Assembly: GCA_016845105.1 (NCBI GenBank)
Contig: JAERTF010000142.1
Coordinates: 1 to 64,000, forward strand
Source of the DNA: Bacteroidota bacterium
Lineage (GTDB): Bacteria; Bacteroidota; Bacteroidia; Bacteroidales; F082
Direction of reading: 5' to 3'
DNA length: 64,000 nucleotides
Shown here in pieces: positions 35,370-42,806 of the stretch. Within the stretch, counting starts at the first letter, position 1; each line of letters starts with the position of its first letter. A model generated the notes under the pieces. It searched no databases, was not told the DNA's origin, and saw nothing but the letters and a program-made list of their open reading frames with translations. The position numbers and the translations under genes are program-made.

Positions 35370-37058
35370 TTAATTGCCCATGTATTTTGAAACAAGAGTC
35401 CATCCCTGAGCCCAGTTTTCTCCCTGGTCGAATGCTCCTTTGTAGCCTACTGTTTGAAAGAAAGTGTCTGCAGGTACTGTTGCCATATTAGCACTAACAT
35501 CGTTTGTTGGAATAATGTTAAATACGTCAGTTGTTACAGTAAATCCTGGATCGTAAACTTCGTTTGATGCTGATGTAAAGTATGCTGCAACTATGCCGCT
35601 AGCTTCCTCAACGATCATTGGGTCAACATCATCTGCTGCTGAAACAGTAAATATGGGATCTGCATCAATACTATAAAAAAGGTTATTTTTGAGTGTTAGT
35701 TCATCAGCTCCAAATCGTGTGTAGCTGCATTCACCAGAAAGTAATTCAATGTCAATTCCTTTTTCCTGACTGTAGAAAATGGAGTTTGCATAGTGTCCAC
35801 CTGCGTTATCACGGAAAGTGATAGTTCGTTTTCCTGCGCCATTTCCACGTCCAAGATATGTTACGTTGTAAATTTGAGGAATTGCATATGGAATTCCTGT
35901 TTCTGGTTCTGTTCCTCCATCATGTTCTCCCAAACGGTCGCCACGATCGAAGCCCTGTATTGCAGCCCAAAATTGGCCTGATCCTCTGTATCCCTGATCA
36001 TAATCATATGAATCATCTCCGCAGAAAGCAACAATAATATGACTTAGTTGTGGTTTTCCACCGAAGAACTCAACACCGTCATCTTTATTCGAGATAACTT
36101 CGATATAATCAAATACAGTAGCGCTGCCAACTCCACCCAGGGTAAGTCCGTTAATTTCGTTTCCTTCACCAATATCAGTACCACCATGACGGATTGAAAT
36201 GTATTTAAGTACACCTGAATTATCTGCATCATTAGTACCACCATAAATACCCCTTGCTTCTGTTTGTGGTATTCCTTCTATTTGTTGCTCGATAGGAACA
36301 GTATTTAGCACTGCATGTCCTAATACAATTACACCACCCCAAAGACCATCGTCTAAATCAGCAACGGATCCTGCAAGATCATCAGCCTCAGCTGTGAAAA
36401 TAATTGGTAGTTCGGCAGTACCTTCGGCCATTATTTTACCGCCACGTGCTACTATTAATGCAGAAGCATTTTCACCTTGTCCAGCTCTACCCTTGATAAC
36501 GGTTCCTGGTTCAATAGTAAGTGTTTGTCCATCATTTACAAATACTAAGCCCTGAAGAATATAAACGTTGTTGGCGGTCCATGTTGTGGTTCCTGTACCA
36601 TTTCCGTTATCTTCTATTAGTATGATATTACCGTCAAACGAAGCTTCTTGGGTTTGATCAGCACTCATTGCTTTAGCAAATTCATTATATATACTTGTTG
36701 CAGATGCTGGTTTAACAACCAATGTTTCATCTCCCGAAGGGTAATCTGACATCACTAAGTTTATAATTGCATTTGATTCACCAGCAATATGACTAACTGT
36801 CATTGATGCAATAGTAGCAGTTCCACCGTCAACTGATACTGCAAATGATGCATCAGTTAGGTTACCTGTTTTGTCATTTTGTGCGTAAACTCCCTGACTA
36901 AAAGCAATTGTTGCAATATAATCTTTATTATCGCCTGACATTGAAATACTACTCATTATAGGTGACGCGGGTTCCGGATCATCATTCTTATCATTACAAG
37001 CGCTTGTTCCCAACAATATAATTGCTGCAAAGGCAGCCAATAGATTAAATTTTTTCAT
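35370..37058 (-). CDS. Beta-helix lipoprotein (paralogue 1)
   Basis: A 562-residue lipoprotein. The signal ends LGTSAC, with Cys21 lipidated (motif GTSAC). Residues about 35-130 are an Ig-like/SwmB-type domain (IAFSQGVYAQNDKTGNLTD). Residues about 150-480 form a right-handed beta-helix: VFVNDGQTLTIEPGTVIKG, ALIVARGGKIMAEGTAELP, YISIRHGG, and YDYDQGYRGSGQF. It is close to paralogue 2 (38473-40170). It precedes a TonB receptor in the same direction. It may be the surface partner of that receptor; this is inferred from context and shared regulation. Confidence 0.85.
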   Translation of the reverse strand: MKKFNLLAAFAAIILLGTSACNDKNDDPEPASPIMSSISMSGDNKDYIATIAFSQGVYAQNDKTGNLTDASFAVSVDGGTATIASMTVSHIAGESNAIINLVMSDYPSGDETLVVKPASATSIYNEFAKAMSADQTQEASFDGNIILIEDNGNGTGTTTWTANNVYILQGLVFVNDGQTLTIEPGTVIKGRAGQGENASALIVARGGKIMAEGTAELPIIFTAEADDLAGSVADLDDGLWGGVIVLGHAVLNTVPIEQQIEGIPQTEARGIYGGTNDADNSGVLKYISIRHGGTDIGEGNEINGLTLGGVGSATVFDYIEVISNKDDGVEFFGGKPQLSHIIVAFCGDDSYDYDQGYRGSGQFWAAIQGFDRGDRLGEHDGGTEPETGIPYAIPQIYNVTYLGRGNGAGKRTITFRDNAGGHYANSIFYSQEKGIDIELLSGECSYTRFGADELTLKNNLFYSIDADPIFTVSAADDVDPMIVEEASGIVAAYFTSASNEVYDPGFTVTTDVFNIIPTNDVSANMATVPADTFFQTVGYKGAFDQGENWAQGWTLVSKYMGN

Positions 37059-37442
37059 TTTAGTTGTTTAATTAATTTGTGATTAATTTAATTTGATTAA
37101 TTAATGCGGCAAAAGTAGAGATGCAATAAGAACTTAATATTACCCTAATATTAAGTAAATGTTAAGTGTGAAATAATGAAGAGACTCAATGTGATAATGC
37201 TGTAATTATCAGTGCAATTGCCTAAAAACAAAAGCTTTTGATGTTTGTTGACTGATGTATGATATGATTTTTAAATCGGTAAGATCTTCATTCAACTACC
37301 CGGTTGGTATGAAGTGGTAATTTGGTACAATTAAAACTATAAATAATGAAGAGGAAATGCTTAGCGCTATAGTAGATCGTGATTAAACCTAAGATCTATT
37401 TAAAAAAAGATAGTTAACTTTTTTTGCTCAATACAAAGAGTA
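37059..37442. other. 384-bp intergenic region with operator
   Basis: Between the lipoprotein and MORN genes. It contains the Pho-box-like promoter (listed separately) within about 110 bp of the lipoprotein ATG. The rest is AT-rich with no ORF or RNA that I can support. Confidence 0.6.
37110..37165 (-). promoter_or_regulatory. Pho-box-like operator and -7 element, lipoprotein paralogue 1
   Basis: On the minus strand three 11-bp units start at 37165 (TTAACATTTAC), 37154 (TTAATATTAGG) and 37143 (GTAATATTAAG), an exact 11-bp register. The -7 element TACTTTTG is at 37117-37110, its start 26 bp after the start of the third unit. This layout fits a PhoB/OmpR-family activator binding one face of the helix and replacing the -33 element. 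Confidence 0.75.
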
Positions 37443-37904
37443 TCAATCATATTTTTTTTCTGATATAAGCTTGTTGTTTTCGTCCCACATATACCAGTTT
37501 CCAACTTTTTTGCCATGGTCGTAATTCATTTCATAACGCTTATTTCCGTTATCGTCATATATCATCCATTTGCCATGTTTAAGATCTTTTTCATAGTGTG
37601 CTTCAGCAGTTTTTTGTCCTGCCAAATTCCAGGTTAACCATGTACCTGCTTTAAACCCATCCGTATATTCACGTTGTTCTTTTTTCTTATCCAATGAATG
37701 ATAGTAAATGGATGTGCCGTTTTCAAGTCCATCTTTGAAGTGTCGTTCTGATTCCAGGTTGCCATCTTTGAAATAGTTTTTATGAATACCCGAAAAAAGC
37801 TTACCATTTTTATAGTATTTGCCGTCTTCATTTTTTACCAGATCCTGTGCATAGGCACCTTGAATTGAAATAACAATAGTTATTAATAGTATTAGTTTCT
37901 TCAT
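37443..37904 (-). CDS. Small secreted MORN/YwqK-repeat protein
   Basis: A 153-residue protein with a signal peptide ending AYAQ near 21 and about five MORN-like repeats (YFKDGNLESERHFKDGLENG, GTWLTWNLAGQKTAEAHY, GKWMIYDDNGNKRYEMNY, GNWYMWDENNKL). It is a second YwqK-type protein in the window, smaller than the one at 29779. It lies inside the lipoprotein/TonB region. No toxin gene is next to it. Role unknown. Confidence 0.8.
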   Translation of the reverse strand: MKKLILLITIVISIQGAYAQDLVKNEDGKYYKNGKLFSGIHKNYFKDGNLESERHFKDGLENGTSIYYHSLDKKKEQREYTDGFKAGTWLTWNLAGQKTAEAHYEKDLKHGKWMIYDDNGNKRYEMNYDHGKKVGNWYMWDENNKLISEKKYD

Positions 37905-37919
37905 TGTTTCGATTTGTTA

Positions 37920-37927
37920 CAAAGATA
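37920..37927 (-). promoter_or_regulatory. -7 promoter element of the small MORN gene
   Basis: CAAAGATA reads TATCTTTG on the minus strand, 15 bases before the ATG. No 11-bp repeats precede it. Confidence 0.45.
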
Positions 37928-37963
37928 GTGATTACGATGTAAATTTCAAAAAGAGGTAAATAA

Positions 37964-37993
37964 AAAAGACAAACTCATATGAATTTGTCTTTT
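37964..37993 (-). terminator. Intrinsic terminator after the CarboxypepD-reg gene
   Basis: AAAAGACAAA pairs with TTTGTCTTTT around a short loop; on the minus strand it is followed by a T-rich run. It lies 24 nt after the gene stop. Confidence 0.75.
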
Positions 37994-38017
37994 AGTAATT
38001 TTTAAATAAACTGTTAA

Positions 38018-38341
38018 CTACTCATTATCGAGTTTGATTTTGAGTTCCTTATTTTCGTTTTTGCAATCAACTTCAATACTTGTGTTGTTATAGGAAATTA
38101 GAGTTGTGCTGATTTTGTGGTTTCCAGGTACTACATTGTTTATCTCAAAGTTACCATCAAGATCTGAATAAACAACTATTTCTTCAAGTTCTATTTTTAC
38201 TCCAGCCAATGCTTCACCGGTAGCTTTGTCAAGTATTTGACCTGAGATAGTTGTTGTTGTAGCTACAGGTGCTTTTTCGTTTGAAGCAAACATTATTGTT
38301 GATGTAATTAAAATTGCGGCTATTAGATTAAGTGCTTTCAT
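38018..38341 (-). CDS. Orphan carboxypeptidase-regulatory-like domain protein
   Basis: A 107-residue secreted protein. A signal peptide (about 1-20) is followed by one CarboxypepD-reg domain: TISGQILDKATGEALAGVKIELEE, VVYSDLDGNFEINNVVPGNHKIS. This is the domain usually found at the front of TonB receptors such as the 943-residue one here, but alone. It has its own Pho-box-like promoter and terminator. It might cap or regulate a receptor, or just be a surface module; the function is unknown. Confidence 0.8.
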   Translation of the reverse strand: MKALNLIAAILITSTIMFASNEKAPVATTTTISGQILDKATGEALAGVKIELEEIVVYSDLDGNFEINNVVPGNHKISTTLISYNNTSIEVDCKNENKELKIKLDNE

Positions 38342-38375
38342 GATTTCTGTTTTTTATTTTTAAGCAAATTAACTT

Positions 38376-38431
38376 CAAATAGTTTTGTTTTTGATTAAGC
38401 CTAAGTTACCTTTATGTTAACTTAATGTTAA
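38376..38431 (-). promoter_or_regulatory. Pho-box-like operator and -7 element, orphan CarboxypepD-reg gene
   Basis: On the minus strand the 11-bp units start at 38431 (TTAACATTAAG), 38420 (TTAACATAAAG) and 38409 (GTAACTTAGGC), with a fourth TTAAT at 38398. The -7-like ACTATTTG at 38383-38376 starts 26 bp after the start of the third unit, the same spacing as in the two paralogue promoters. The -7 sequence is weaker than consensus. Confidence 0.7.
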
Positions 38432-38472
38432 GTGTGTTAATTATTATCAATAAAATTATTGACAGGTACTTT

Positions 38473-40170
38473 TTACTTGGTAAGGTATTTATCAAATAAT
38501 GTCCATCCTTGTACCCAGTTGGTTTCTGGGTTTATGGCACCCTTGTAGTTAACTTGTGTAAACCACGGGTCAACAGGTAGGTCGGCCATGTTTTGTGATA
38601 CATCGTTTGTTGGTGATATATTAAACGAAGTACCTCGAATATCAAAGCCCGGATCGAGTAATTCGTTTCCTGAGGATGTAAAATAATGTTCCAGATTAGA
38701 GTTTGCATTGGCTTCATCATCAGGAGTTACATCACTGCCAGATGAAACCGACATGAACGGAATTTCTGTCTTAAAAAAGATATTGTTTTTGATAGTTAGG
38801 TCTTCGTCTTGGAATCTATTGTACGAACTTTCTGTAACGAGCAATTCTATATCAATACACTTTTGCTGGTTATAAAAAATGGAATTGGCATAATGACCAC
38901 CAGCATTATCTCTAAAGGTTATAATCCTCTTACCAGCATCTTCGCCTTTTCCGAAGTATGTTGCGTTATAGATTATTGGACGTGAATAAGGAGTTCCGGT
39001 TTCCGGGTCAGTACCACCATCATGTTCTGCCAAACGATCACCTCTGTCGAATCCTTGTATTGCCAACCAAAACTGGCCTGTACCATGATATCCTTGATCA
39101 TAGTCAAATGAATCATCACCACAAAAAGCGACTAGGATGTTTTTTAACCTAGCTGCCCCGCCAAATATTTCAACACCATCGTCGCGGTTGGCAAAAACTT
39201 CAATATACTCAATTGTAGTTTGGCTACCAACAGCACCAAGAGTTAATCCATTAATTTCATTGCCCTCACCAATGTCGGTGCCACCATGGCGTATCGATAC
39301 ATACCTTAGTATGCCCGAGTTATCGTTGTCATTATTGCCACCATAAATTCCACGTGGTTCAGTTTGAGGAATTCCTTCAATTTGCTGCTCGTTTGGTACT
39401 GTGTTAAGAGTTGCATTCCCTAGTATTATCACTCCTCCCCACAATCCGTCATCGAGGTTAGCAACCGACCCATTTAAATCATCTGCCTCAGCGGTAAAAA
39501 TGATTGGCTTTTCACTAGTTCCTTCTGCAATGAGCATTCCATTACGGGATACAATCAGGGCAGAGGCGTTTTCACCTTGACCACCTTTGCCTTTTATTAT
39601 TGTTCCTGGTTCAATTATTAATGTTTGTCCATCATTTACAAAAACAAATCCATCTAATATATAGATGTTGTTTGATGTCCATGTTGTTGTTCCGGTTCCA
39701 GCTCCATCGTCTTTTATAATTATTGTTTCGTGTGATGTTCCATCAATTGCAACTGATTTGGTTTGCAATTCACTCATTGCCACACCTTCAAAATTGTATA
39801 TACTGGTTCCGTTTTTAGGTTTTACGGTTATAATATCGTCATTCAAAGGTGCGTTCTCAAATGTTACTTTGATATTTGCTGTTTTTTGTGAAGCCGAATG
39901 AGTAACAATGAAATTATTGGTTGAAATAATAATGTCATCTAGAAGAAGTGTAAAATTATCCCTAGTTAGTTCACCTGTTTTATTGGCATTGCTATAGACG
40001 CCTTCACTAAAACGTATTGTTAGATTAAATGTTAGTTCGCTCCCGTCAATGGACAACGAATTCATAACAGGTGCATTGCCGGCTGGTTCGGGATTGTCAT
40101 CTTTCTTACAGGATATTGTTGTTGTTGCAATAACTACTATTACAAGTATTATATTTAATAACGCTTTCAT
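38473..40170 (-). CDS. Beta-helix lipoprotein (paralogue 2)
   Basis: A 565-residue lipoprotein, signal ending TTISC. It has the same order as paralogue 1: Ig-like domain (IRFSEGVYSNANKTGELTRD) then beta-helix, with nearly identical stretches such as GQGENASALIV, DDGLWGGVI, QQIEGIPQTE and IQGFDRGDRL. Identity appears high through the beta-helix and low in the N-terminal domain. It also has a Pho-box-like promoter. Two copies flank the small MORN and orphan-domain genes, so a local duplication is likely. Confidence 0.85.
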   Translation of the reverse strand: MKALLNIILVIVVIATTTISCKKDDNPEPAGNAPVMNSLSIDGSELTFNLTIRFSEGVYSNANKTGELTRDNFTLLLDDIIISTNNFIVTHSASQKTANIKVTFENAPLNDDIITVKPKNGTSIYNFEGVAMSELQTKSVAIDGTSHETIIIKDDGAGTGTTTWTSNNIYILDGFVFVNDGQTLIIEPGTIIKGKGGQGENASALIVSRNGMLIAEGTSEKPIIFTAEADDLNGSVANLDDGLWGGVIILGNATLNTVPNEQQIEGIPQTEPRGIYGGNNDNDNSGILRYVSIRHGGTDIGEGNEINGLTLGAVGSQTTIEYIEVFANRDDGVEIFGGAARLKNILVAFCGDDSFDYDQGYHGTGQFWLAIQGFDRGDRLAEHDGGTDPETGTPYSRPIIYNATYFGKGEDAGKRIITFRDNAGGHYANSIFYNQQKCIDIELLVTESSYNRFQDEDLTIKNNIFFKTEIPFMSVSSGSDVTPDDEANANSNLEHYFTSSGNELLDPGFDIRGTSFNISPTNDVSQNMADLPVDPWFTQVNYKGAINPETNWVQGWTLFDKYLTK

Positions 40171-40185
40171 GTATCAATTTTTTTG

Positions 40186-40241
40186 CAAAAATCGACATCA
40201 CGTATTAAATGATTATTAACCTAATATTAAGTAATAGTTAA
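40186..40241 (-). promoter_or_regulatory. Pho-box-like operator and -7 element, lipoprotein paralogue 2
   Basis: On the minus strand the 11-bp units start at 40241 (TTAACTATTAC), 40230 (TTAATATTAGG) and 40219 (TTAATAATCAT). GATTTTTG at 40193-40186, one base off TAnnTTTG, starts 26 bp after the third unit starts. The box comes within two bases of the DUF4301 stop codon region. Confidence 0.75.
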
Positions 40242-40243
40242 CT

Positions 40244-41803
40244 TTACTTTGCCTCGGGCTGATGTTGAGGACGCAATAAGTCGTTAATAGTTTTTACCGG
40301 ATTAAACGTTATAATTGGTGCTTCAACAAAAATAGTAATCCAATCAGCCATGGCACCATTCCATAACCCCGGTAGCTCCTGAGCTTTAAGTTCTTTGCCA
40401 CCTAGTGATTTTGATGAAATAAACCCTGTATTTAGGTCAATAAATTCCTTTAGATCGAAATTATCTCCATTATAATCTTTTACACCACAAACCAGATCAA
40501 CAGGATTAAAATGAGTGGCATTTGAAACAATATCCTTTTGGGTTTTATTATTTAAATCCATTTGAGATGATTCAACAATTTGTAGGGTTTGATTATCATC
40601 TTCATCAATAACCCAAAATGGTCCGCCACCTGGTTCACCTTCATTTTTTACCATCCCACAAACACGTATTGGACGGTTTAGTTTATTGAATAGAAAATCA
40701 ATTTTTTCCATTTCGTCATAACCTTGGTAGGCATCAGGGATGAATATCATTAGATCTTTTTTTGCAAAATCAAGAATCTTATTTAACTCATCTTCAGATG
40801 CATTTCCACCATCAAGAATATCCAAAAATTCAAAAGTTTGGGCTTGTAGTTTTAGTAGTAATCCACCAATTACTTTTTTATATAGATAGGTAGTGTCTCT
40901 TAATCTATCGGGAACAATATTATCAATGTTTTTAACAAATACAATTTCACCTTCCAGGTCCATCAAATTCTCAATTAATGCACCATGTCCACCTGGTCTG
41001 AAAAGTATTGATCCATCACCTTTTCTGAATGGCTCGTTATCAGGAGTTACTGCTATAATATCGGTATATGGTTTTTGTTGAGAAAAATCGACACTATATT
41101 CTACGTTAAACATGTTTTCATATTTAACTTTTTTCGATTTAACCTTTTCTTCAAATTTATTTTGATGTTCGGGAGAAACCGTTAAATGAACCCGTGATAC
41201 ACGATCTTTGTCTGTTGAATAGTGGGCTCCTTCAACTAAATGTTCTTCAACTGAAGTTCTTGGCCCATCAGAATAATCATGAAATAACAATAGCCCTTTT
41301 GGCCGATTGGCATAATTCATTCCCTTTTCACCGATGAAATAATCAAGAACTGGATTAAAATCAAAATCGTTTATAAGTTTTGTTATGTCAAGTCCATCAT
41401 CTGCCATAAGCTTTTTTAACTCATTGTAGAATGCAAATTTTTCAATGTTTGTGAAAAAATAGTAAACCGAATTAAAACTCTTATCTGCTTGATAACTATC
41501 AATATCCTCAGAAGTTTTATTATATGATTGCCGGAATTCAAATAGATGTTTAAACATTCTACTTGCTGCACCGGATGCCGGAACAAATTTCAGAATTTCG
41601 TAATCTTTATTGTTTTCGTCAAAATATGTGGCAAGCTCAGTAACTTGTTCTTTGGTATAGCTATTTAAGCCATTACCTGGTGTTGCAGCTGCATATAAAT
41701 TTATATATGGAAACCCGGTTTTAAAATTATTAATTTGCTTCTCTATTAATTCAGGAGTTAGTCCTTTATCTTTTATTTGATTTACATCTTTATCTGAAAA
41801 CAT
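40244..41803 (-). CDS. DUF4301 family protein
   Basis: A 519-residue cytoplasmic protein (from ATG 41803; the track ATG at 41839 adds 12 residues). MFSDKDVNQIKDKGLTPE and KFVPASGAASRMFKHLFEF near 72-90 are typical of the Bacteroidota DUF4301 family. Other conserved-looking blocks are LFHDYSDGPRTSVEEHLVEGAHY and RPGGHGALIENLMDLEGEIVFVKNIDN. The latter is reminiscent of nucleotidyltransferase-like enzymes, so a sugar-nucleotide function is possible, but none is established. The gene precedes a Pho-box promoter and a tRNA. Confidence 0.85.
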   Translation of the reverse strand: MFSDKDVNQIKDKGLTPELIEKQINNFKTGFPYINLYAAATPGNGLNSYTKEQVTELATYFDENNKDYEILKFVPASGAASRMFKHLFEFRQSYNKTSEDIDSYQADKSFNSVYYFFTNIEKFAFYNELKKLMADDGLDITKLINDFDFNPVLDYFIGEKGMNYANRPKGLLLFHDYSDGPRTSVEEHLVEGAHYSTDKDRVSRVHLTVSPEHQNKFEEKVKSKKVKYENMFNVEYSVDFSQQKPYTDIIAVTPDNEPFRKGDGSILFRPGGHGALIENLMDLEGEIVFVKNIDNIVPDRLRDTTYLYKKVIGGLLLKLQAQTFEFLDILDGGNASEDELNKILDFAKKDLMIFIPDAYQGYDEMEKIDFLFNKLNRPIRVCGMVKNEGEPGGGPFWVIDEDDNQTLQIVESSQMDLNNKTQKDIVSNATHFNPVDLVCGVKDYNGDNFDLKEFIDLNTGFISSKSLGGKELKAQELPGLWNGAMADWITIFVEAPIITFNPVKTINDLLRPQHQPEAK

Positions 41804-41965
41804 CTTGCTTATATTTTTGGATAAAAATAAATAATTCATTTCAGATTGGAAGTAGTTAACATAAATTTAATTTGCATTGCCTTTACTGATAATATAACTT
41901 AGTGTAATATTTTTTAATCAAAACGATTATTAATTTTAAATTTAATTACTTTTGCTCCCTCAATT

Positions 41966-42049
41966 GCCCAGGTGGCGGAACTGGTAGACGCGCATGGTTG
42001 AGGGCCATGTCTCCGTTAGGAGGTGCAAGTTCGATTCTTGTTCTGGGCA
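41966..42049 (+). tRNA. tRNA-Leu (anticodon GAG)
   Basis: An 84-nt cloverleaf. The acceptor GCCCAGG pairs with TCTGGGC (one G-U), the D arm contains GGTAGAC, the anticodon stem CATGG/CCATG encloses loop TTGAGGG, giving GAG for CUC codons, a long variable arm follows, and the T arm carries TTCGATTC. CCA is not encoded. No integrase or duplicated 3' end flanks it. Confidence 0.95.
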
Positions 42050-42260
42050 CAATTTTAATGAGTGGATGAAGAAATGTGGCAATGAATGAGGAATTCATAT
42101 TACACATGCTTTATTCACTTTTTTATTTCCCAAATGTTGGAAGTGACACATAAGCTGTATAAAGGGTGTAGCTACCGTTTTGTTATTAAGAAATTAATAT
42201 TTTTAATCCATTGATAATATATACATAATGGCAACCTAATTAACTATTCAATTTTATCAA

Positions 42261-42268
42261 TACTTTTG
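42261..42268 (+). promoter_or_regulatory. -7 promoter element of the DUF302 gene
   Basis: TACTTTTG, a perfect TAnnTTTG match 25 bases before the ATG. Confidence 0.4.
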
Positions 42269-42293
42269 TATTTTTTATTAAAAATAATTTATA

Positions 42294-42761
42294 ATGATGA
42301 CATTTAGAATCTATACCATTGGTCTATTTTTAGTGGTGTTTTCGGTAATCGGAGTTTCTCAAACCGAAGAATCATACTATATCAGTAAAACTGTAAATTC
42401 CTCATTCGAAGAAACTACTAGTAAAGTCAAAGCGGCTTTAAAAGATCAGGAGTTCGGTATTATTACTGAAATAGAAATGCATGATAAACTAGCTGAAAAA
42501 ATAGAAGATATTGAATTTAAACCGTATCGAATACTTGGAGCCTGCAACCCTAGTTTTGCATATCAAACTTTGCAAGCCGAAGAAAACATTGGTCTGTTTT
42601 TGCCTTGTAAAGTCCTTGTGAAGTATATTGATGAAAATACAACAGAGGTAGTAATGGTTAACCCTTCGGTCCTAATGAAAATGCTTGGAAATAAAGATCT
42701 AATGAATGTGGCAGATGAAGTAACCATTAGGTTTAAAAAAGCATTGAAAGCTATCAATTGA
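42294..42761 (+). CDS. Exported DUF302 protein
   Basis: A 155-residue protein with a signal peptide (about 1-23) and a DUF302 domain: FEETTSKVKAALKDQEFGIITEIEMHDKL near 37-65 and RILGACNPSFAYQTLQAEENIGLFLPCKVLV near 82-112. DUF302 proteins are periplasmic and have no assigned chemistry; the conserved ACNP and LPCKV Cys pair is visible here. It is monocistronic and convergent with the patatin gene. Confidence 0.88.
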   Translation: MMTFRIYTIGLFLVVFSVIGVSQTEESYYISKTVNSSFEETTSKVKAALKDQEFGIITEIEMHDKLAEKIEDIEFKPYRILGACNPSFAYQTLQAEENIGLFLPCKVLVKYIDENTTEVVMVNPSVLMKMLGNKDLMNVADEVTIRFKKALKAIN

Positions 42762-42806
42762 CAATCGTTTCTTTCAGTTTAATTATTGATATTGTGGTAT
42801 GTTACA

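Noticed and set aside
41966-42049. tRNA-Leu as an integration site for a mobile element
   Set aside because: No repeated tRNA end, integrase or foreign-looking genes flank it.
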